A stretch of 64,000 nt of DNA, from assembly GCF_000524195.1 (NCBI RefSeq), contig NW_020170389.1, positions 294,329-358,328 on the forward strand, given 5' to 3'. The notes beneath the pieces were generated by a model, which was not told the origin of the DNA, ran no database searches, and saw nothing but the letters and a program-made list of their open reading frames with translations. Numbering within the stretch: the first letter of the stretch is position 1; each line of letters opens with the position of its first letter. The stretch is from Echinococcus granulosus (lineage: Eukaryota; Platyhelminthes; Cestoda; Cyclophyllidea; Taeniidae). Made by a program: the position numbers and the translations under genes. Shown one piece after another: positions 60,351 to 64,000 of this stretch.

Positions 60351-63307
60351 CTCTTATTGATCTATTTGGTTCCTTTGAATAAAAGCAAGATGGATTTATG
60401 TGAATGACCGATTTATGGAATATTTAAGCAAATTTACTGTGGCTAATCCAAGGCATCATTTTATCACGCAAAATTACTGACAAAAGTACTTGATTCGCAA
60501 TCCTTTTTGAGTTTTAAAATGCGGGTAACTTAGGCCAGTAATGAAATTATGGGGTTATGCAAAAGTGAGGAAATGAGCTATCAATCACTTCTTTATGCCA
60601 CTTGTCAAATAGCAGCACCAAAAAATCAGGTACGAATGGGTGTGGTGATGCATCCATGAAATTTTTCTTAATGGAGTGCGGCCATAGGGCCAAACTATGG
60701 TTTTTCATCATTTTAGGCTTATCACAGTCAGTTCTTGGAAAATGCGTCTATTTGCCATATTGTTCTCCTAAAGTGTAGAGGAATGCACTAAAATCCTGGC
60801 GATTTGTTTGAAGAGTTAATGCAACGAGTGTGATTTCACATAAGGCACGCTTAAGAGCACCCTCATTTATGCGACACAGACTACTTGGGGCAAAATAACG
60901 GAACTCACTAAAATGACAAATCAGTTTGAAGCTTGGGACAACTGATTTTGGAATTCTTTTTATTCTTCAGGCCAAGTTTTATGTGGTAGTAATTTCCCAT
61001 CACGCTACTTTAGCATAAATTTTGATTATATTACGTGCACCCGTATGCCATATTATTTCGGCTTACGGGCTTTTATATCCTAGAAAGCGTCTTATGAGAG
61101 CCAACTTGCATCCACTGAGGAAAAACTAAAAGTAGCCTTCAAACAAACAAAGTGATAATAGTTAGAAATAGACTATTTGGAATTCGGTATCTTTGCATCT
61201 CTCGCCTAATCTCTCCATAATATTCCCATTTTTGAGAATGGCTGTTAAAAAATCGCTTAATTCATTACGAAATTTCATTGTGCAAGGAAAAAACACTTGT
61301 AATAGCTCATTTTTGATTTTTTTTCAATGAATCGCTAAAATGCTATATGTAAAGGCCTAATTTACAGATAATTTACCAAAAAAAGCATTTAATTCACAGT
61401 CAGAAAACCCTCTTTGATGATATGGTAAATGGGGGGACCAGATTTACTTTTTAGGGGTTTACTGCCACACTGAAATTACTTTGGATATTTATTGCCCCAT
61501 CTTGGGTTAAAATTCTTGTCCTTAAAAAAACTATGATTTATTTTTTATGTACATCGAATAACACGTCAAAATTGTGCTGGGATTGATTGAATGAAGTTGC
61601 TGCACTGGAGAGATGGGCTAACCCTTTAAATACGCATACCCGCAAGCATAGTAAACTAGCTCGTTTTTGAATTCACCCCATAAAGGTCTCTAACAAACAG
61701 ACCCAAGCGGGTAGACTGATTGCTGAATTGGGACCTTCATCATTGTATTATCCAGTATTTAGTCTTTTCTAAGTGAAGGAGATACACACTGTAAGTAGGG
61801 ATTTCAGCCACGCAAGCAATACAAGCAACCTGGACTTTAAGAAATATTGTTTATATAACAATAACAACAATGGCCTCGGTCAATTTTCGTAAAAATTACT
61901 TTAGACCCGAAGTTGTATCCAATTATACCGGTTGCGGAAGTCATTCTCTACAGTCCTCTTTTACAGAATATAAGTTTTGTGGTTATGATAAATTATGCCA
62001 ATCAGCCTTTCGTATCTATGCGTTTAACGCACTTGCGGTTTCAATTCTGCAAAAAATGTTTAATGCAGATGGTCAAATGTATTAACCATCGAAATTGACA
62101 GTGTTTTAACGCGAACCATCCAATCGTTGTCTATGTGTTAGTTACCAGCTGTTATCTTTCCACTGAGAATTGGGTAGGCAATATATCGATGTTGTATCAC
62201 GTCATTTGATGAAATGAAAATAAATTCATTCATAAGCTTCTGTGTTGTTCAAATTTTTGCATGCCCAACCAGGCGTTAACAAATGAATTACAGACAAAAA
62301 GTGCCAGTTTTTGTTATAGCGAATGATTGAAGGTCTCGGTTCAGAAGGCAAAAAATGACCTCGTGAAAGTCTGAATTGGGATTGCGAAGAATTCACAAAA
62401 ATTGGCAAATTGTGGTGTCTAAGTAGTAACTGCTTTAGCTCAGGACAGTATTTAAAGCTTGACTAGTAATGTCTGTGTATTCATGAATTTATTTAGCAGT
62501 TTTTTTGTTCAGATCAAGGAAATAACTTGCCATACCTTTCGTACCATCAATTTGATAATGTTTTTTCCCTTTTTTATGAATGAATATGTAGTAACTGACT
62601 AGTCTGCAAAATACCCAACAGGGATCTAAAAAAGACATGATAATCTTTCAGGATCTACCAAAATTCAGTAAATTTATTTGCATTTTCAGGATGATAGTAT
62701 ATTTTGTTTTGTTGGTACTATCTGGTTAAAACACCTCTAAAAGCAGCTTTTATCACGTTTATAAGGGAGAAGCATAGGTGAGGACCGTGTACATAAGTGT
62801 GCTAAACATAGTCTTGCCAACCAGGTACAATCGTGCTTTTGATTGCTTCACTAACTTCCTACCCCGGTAGAATTTCGGCAGACTTAAACCAACTAGGGGG
62901 CAGAAACAAGTAATTATGCCATTGTTTCCCTACTCCACTCAAGTTATGCTTATCTTTATCCCTCCCGTCTCCTGCAAACAAACTGATTTAAAGGAATTTA
63001 TTTAAGAAATGCTTCGGGGTAGACGAAATTTTACAGTGGATACACTACTTAATTTGGCTCGCTTTCACAGGAACGCTCGCCTGAAAGCAAACTCTTTATT
63101 GAGACGTTAAAGAGAAAGCAGATTCCCGACGATACGTCCTGATTTCATTCTGATTACATTTGTCCCTTTCAAACGCTACTTAGTCATCTGTCAGGGTTAT
63201 TGTAAGTATCTTGAAACACAGACTTTGGTCACGTGTCACTGTCTTACATTAACATTGAAAAAGAGTTCATTTTTGGACGTCTTCGACTTGTTCATTTTTG
63301 TACCACT
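60351..63307. other. Intergenic or MEIOB intron, no exon recognised
   Basis: AT-rich, with many A/T runs. The frame 61870-62085 is not convincing. The remaining MEIOB exons may be here, but I could not see them. Confidence 0.35.
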
Positions 63308-63488
63308 TCATTGTTTTTGTGATGCAAAATCTGAAATAATAGCATCGACTAAAAATGACGTGTTTTAAAAACTTACCTGTTAGATCACTGGAAGACTTAG
63401 TCATTCGCAGTGCTCCTTTTATGTACAATGGCAGTAAACCCTCTTCAAAGCACGCTAAAAGAAGTGGAATACGTCGTGCACATTTCAT
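63308..63488 (-). CDS. Candidate two-exon small protein, unknown
   Basis: ATG at 63488. Exon 63377-63488 ends at a near-perfect donor (ACAG|GTAAGT). Acceptor CATTTTTAG, then exon 63308-63348 in phase to TGA. The product has 50 residues beginning MKCARRIPLLLACFEEGLLP, basic and hydrophobic at the N-terminus. The intron would be 28 nt, at the short end of those seen here. An alternative acceptor (ATTTCAG, about 10 nt later) is also in frame-compatible range. No family recognised. Confidence 0.35.
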
Positions 63489-63837
63489 CGTAGTGGCAAC
63501 ATTGAAGTTCTCCGGTTACTTCTGAATAAGCTTTTAAGCACAAGGGTTTGGAAATAACTTTTTACCGTAAATTGACGGAAGGATTAAAAACATAGATGGC
63601 GTCAGTGGGTACCCTAATCAACGACGTTAAGGCCGAATTATGAAGAATTGAAAAAACCCCTATAATATTGTCGTCAGTAAAGTACGTGATAAGTTTAAAA
63701 ATCTAGATTGGAGCTTGCTGTCACTATAGACGTTATAAGAAGAATTGCGGCGGGTGGGAAGGACCTCCTTAATTGTGCATGTAAAAAAATTCTGCTGATA
63801 TACACATGCATGCGTGCACATCAGTTTGGAATTGTAG

Positions 63838-64000
63838 GTGACGGTACTCTCCATAGTCGACTGTCCAGTACGCTACGACGCTTTTCGCCGTGGAGTGGTG
63901 GCAGTGCCCAACGACCGAACGGGCATCATCACGATGCCCTCGTGCGAGGAAGCCACCCGGTTGGCGCAGTATGCCAAGTACTCCGGCTGGTTCCCCGTTA
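63838..64000 (+). CDS. Partial exon of an unidentified gene
   Basis: After an acceptor (GGAATTGTAG, AG at 63836-63837) the sequence becomes GC-rich and stays open to the window end. It reads TVLSIVDCPVRYDAFRRGVV, then DRTGIITMPSCEEATRLAQY and AKYSGWFPV. The abrupt composition change and open frame suggest real coding sequence continuing to the right. I do not recognise the family. Confidence 0.45.
   Translation, partial: MTVLSIVDCPVRYDAFRRGVVAVPNDRTGIITMPSCEEATRLAQYAKYSGWFPV

Noticed and set aside
1..64000. tRNA and rRNA genes
   Set aside because: I looked for the tRNA B-box-like GGTTCGANTCC and for rRNA cores and found no convincing instance; a tRNA scan could still find diverged ones.

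Overview
The window is nuclear DNA from an animal with spliced genes, most likely a parasitic flatworm (Neodermata) and probably a tapeworm. The reasons are metazoan orthologues with highly diverged proteins, a striking excess of introns only 28-44 nt long beside a second group of about 54-79 nt, and degenerate LTR retroelements. The species cannot be named from the sequence alone. There is a 100-base assembly gap at 50821-50920.

Layout. 779-4767 (minus): the N-terminal half of a DEPDC5/Iml1 orthologue (GATOR1 complex), running off the left edge. 5360-6336: a complete 977-bp non-autonomous LTR element (TRIM-like) with LTRs, primer site, polypurine tract and a 4-bp target duplication. 7600-9849 (minus): a multi-exon gene I cannot name. 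10090-10941 (plus): eEF1B, four exons. 12383-20160 (minus): integrin-linked pseudokinase ILK, six exons with large introns, two of which carry copies of one dispersed repeat. 20762-21730 (minus): the nucleolar methyltransferase RRP8. 21.7-40.5 kb: gene-poor, with reverse-transcriptase and LTR fragments, microsatellites and two weak exon candidates. 40541-43948 (plus): a ZNF608/ZNF609 (scribbler) orthologue. 44.3-53.3 kb: gene-poor. 53.3-55.9 kb: a dead Ty3/Gypsy pol. 56021-58178: an LTR interrupted by a second TRIM element. 58780-60.2 kb (plus): N-terminal part of MEIOB. The right end holds a candidate two-exon small gene (63308-63488, minus) and the start of an unidentified exon (63838-64000, plus).

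The most unusual locus is 56143-58069. It is a single TRIM insertion, flanked by a perfect GAAA duplication. Inside its 5' LTR it carries broken, intron-free pieces of two unrelated host genes, eIF6 and PSMD1/Rpn2, in the same orientation. This looks like capture of host transcripts by a miniature LTR retroelement. The second theme is extreme intron miniaturisation. The DEPDC5 homologue alone has seven introns of 30-36 nt, one of which has a GC donor.

Functionally the genes are unrelated housekeeping or signalling genes (amino-acid sensing to TORC1, translation elongation, integrin adhesion, rRNA processing, transcription, meiotic recombination). There is no sign of an operon, although 3' splice sites lie 2-10 nt upstream of several start codons and would suit spliced-leader trans-splicing.
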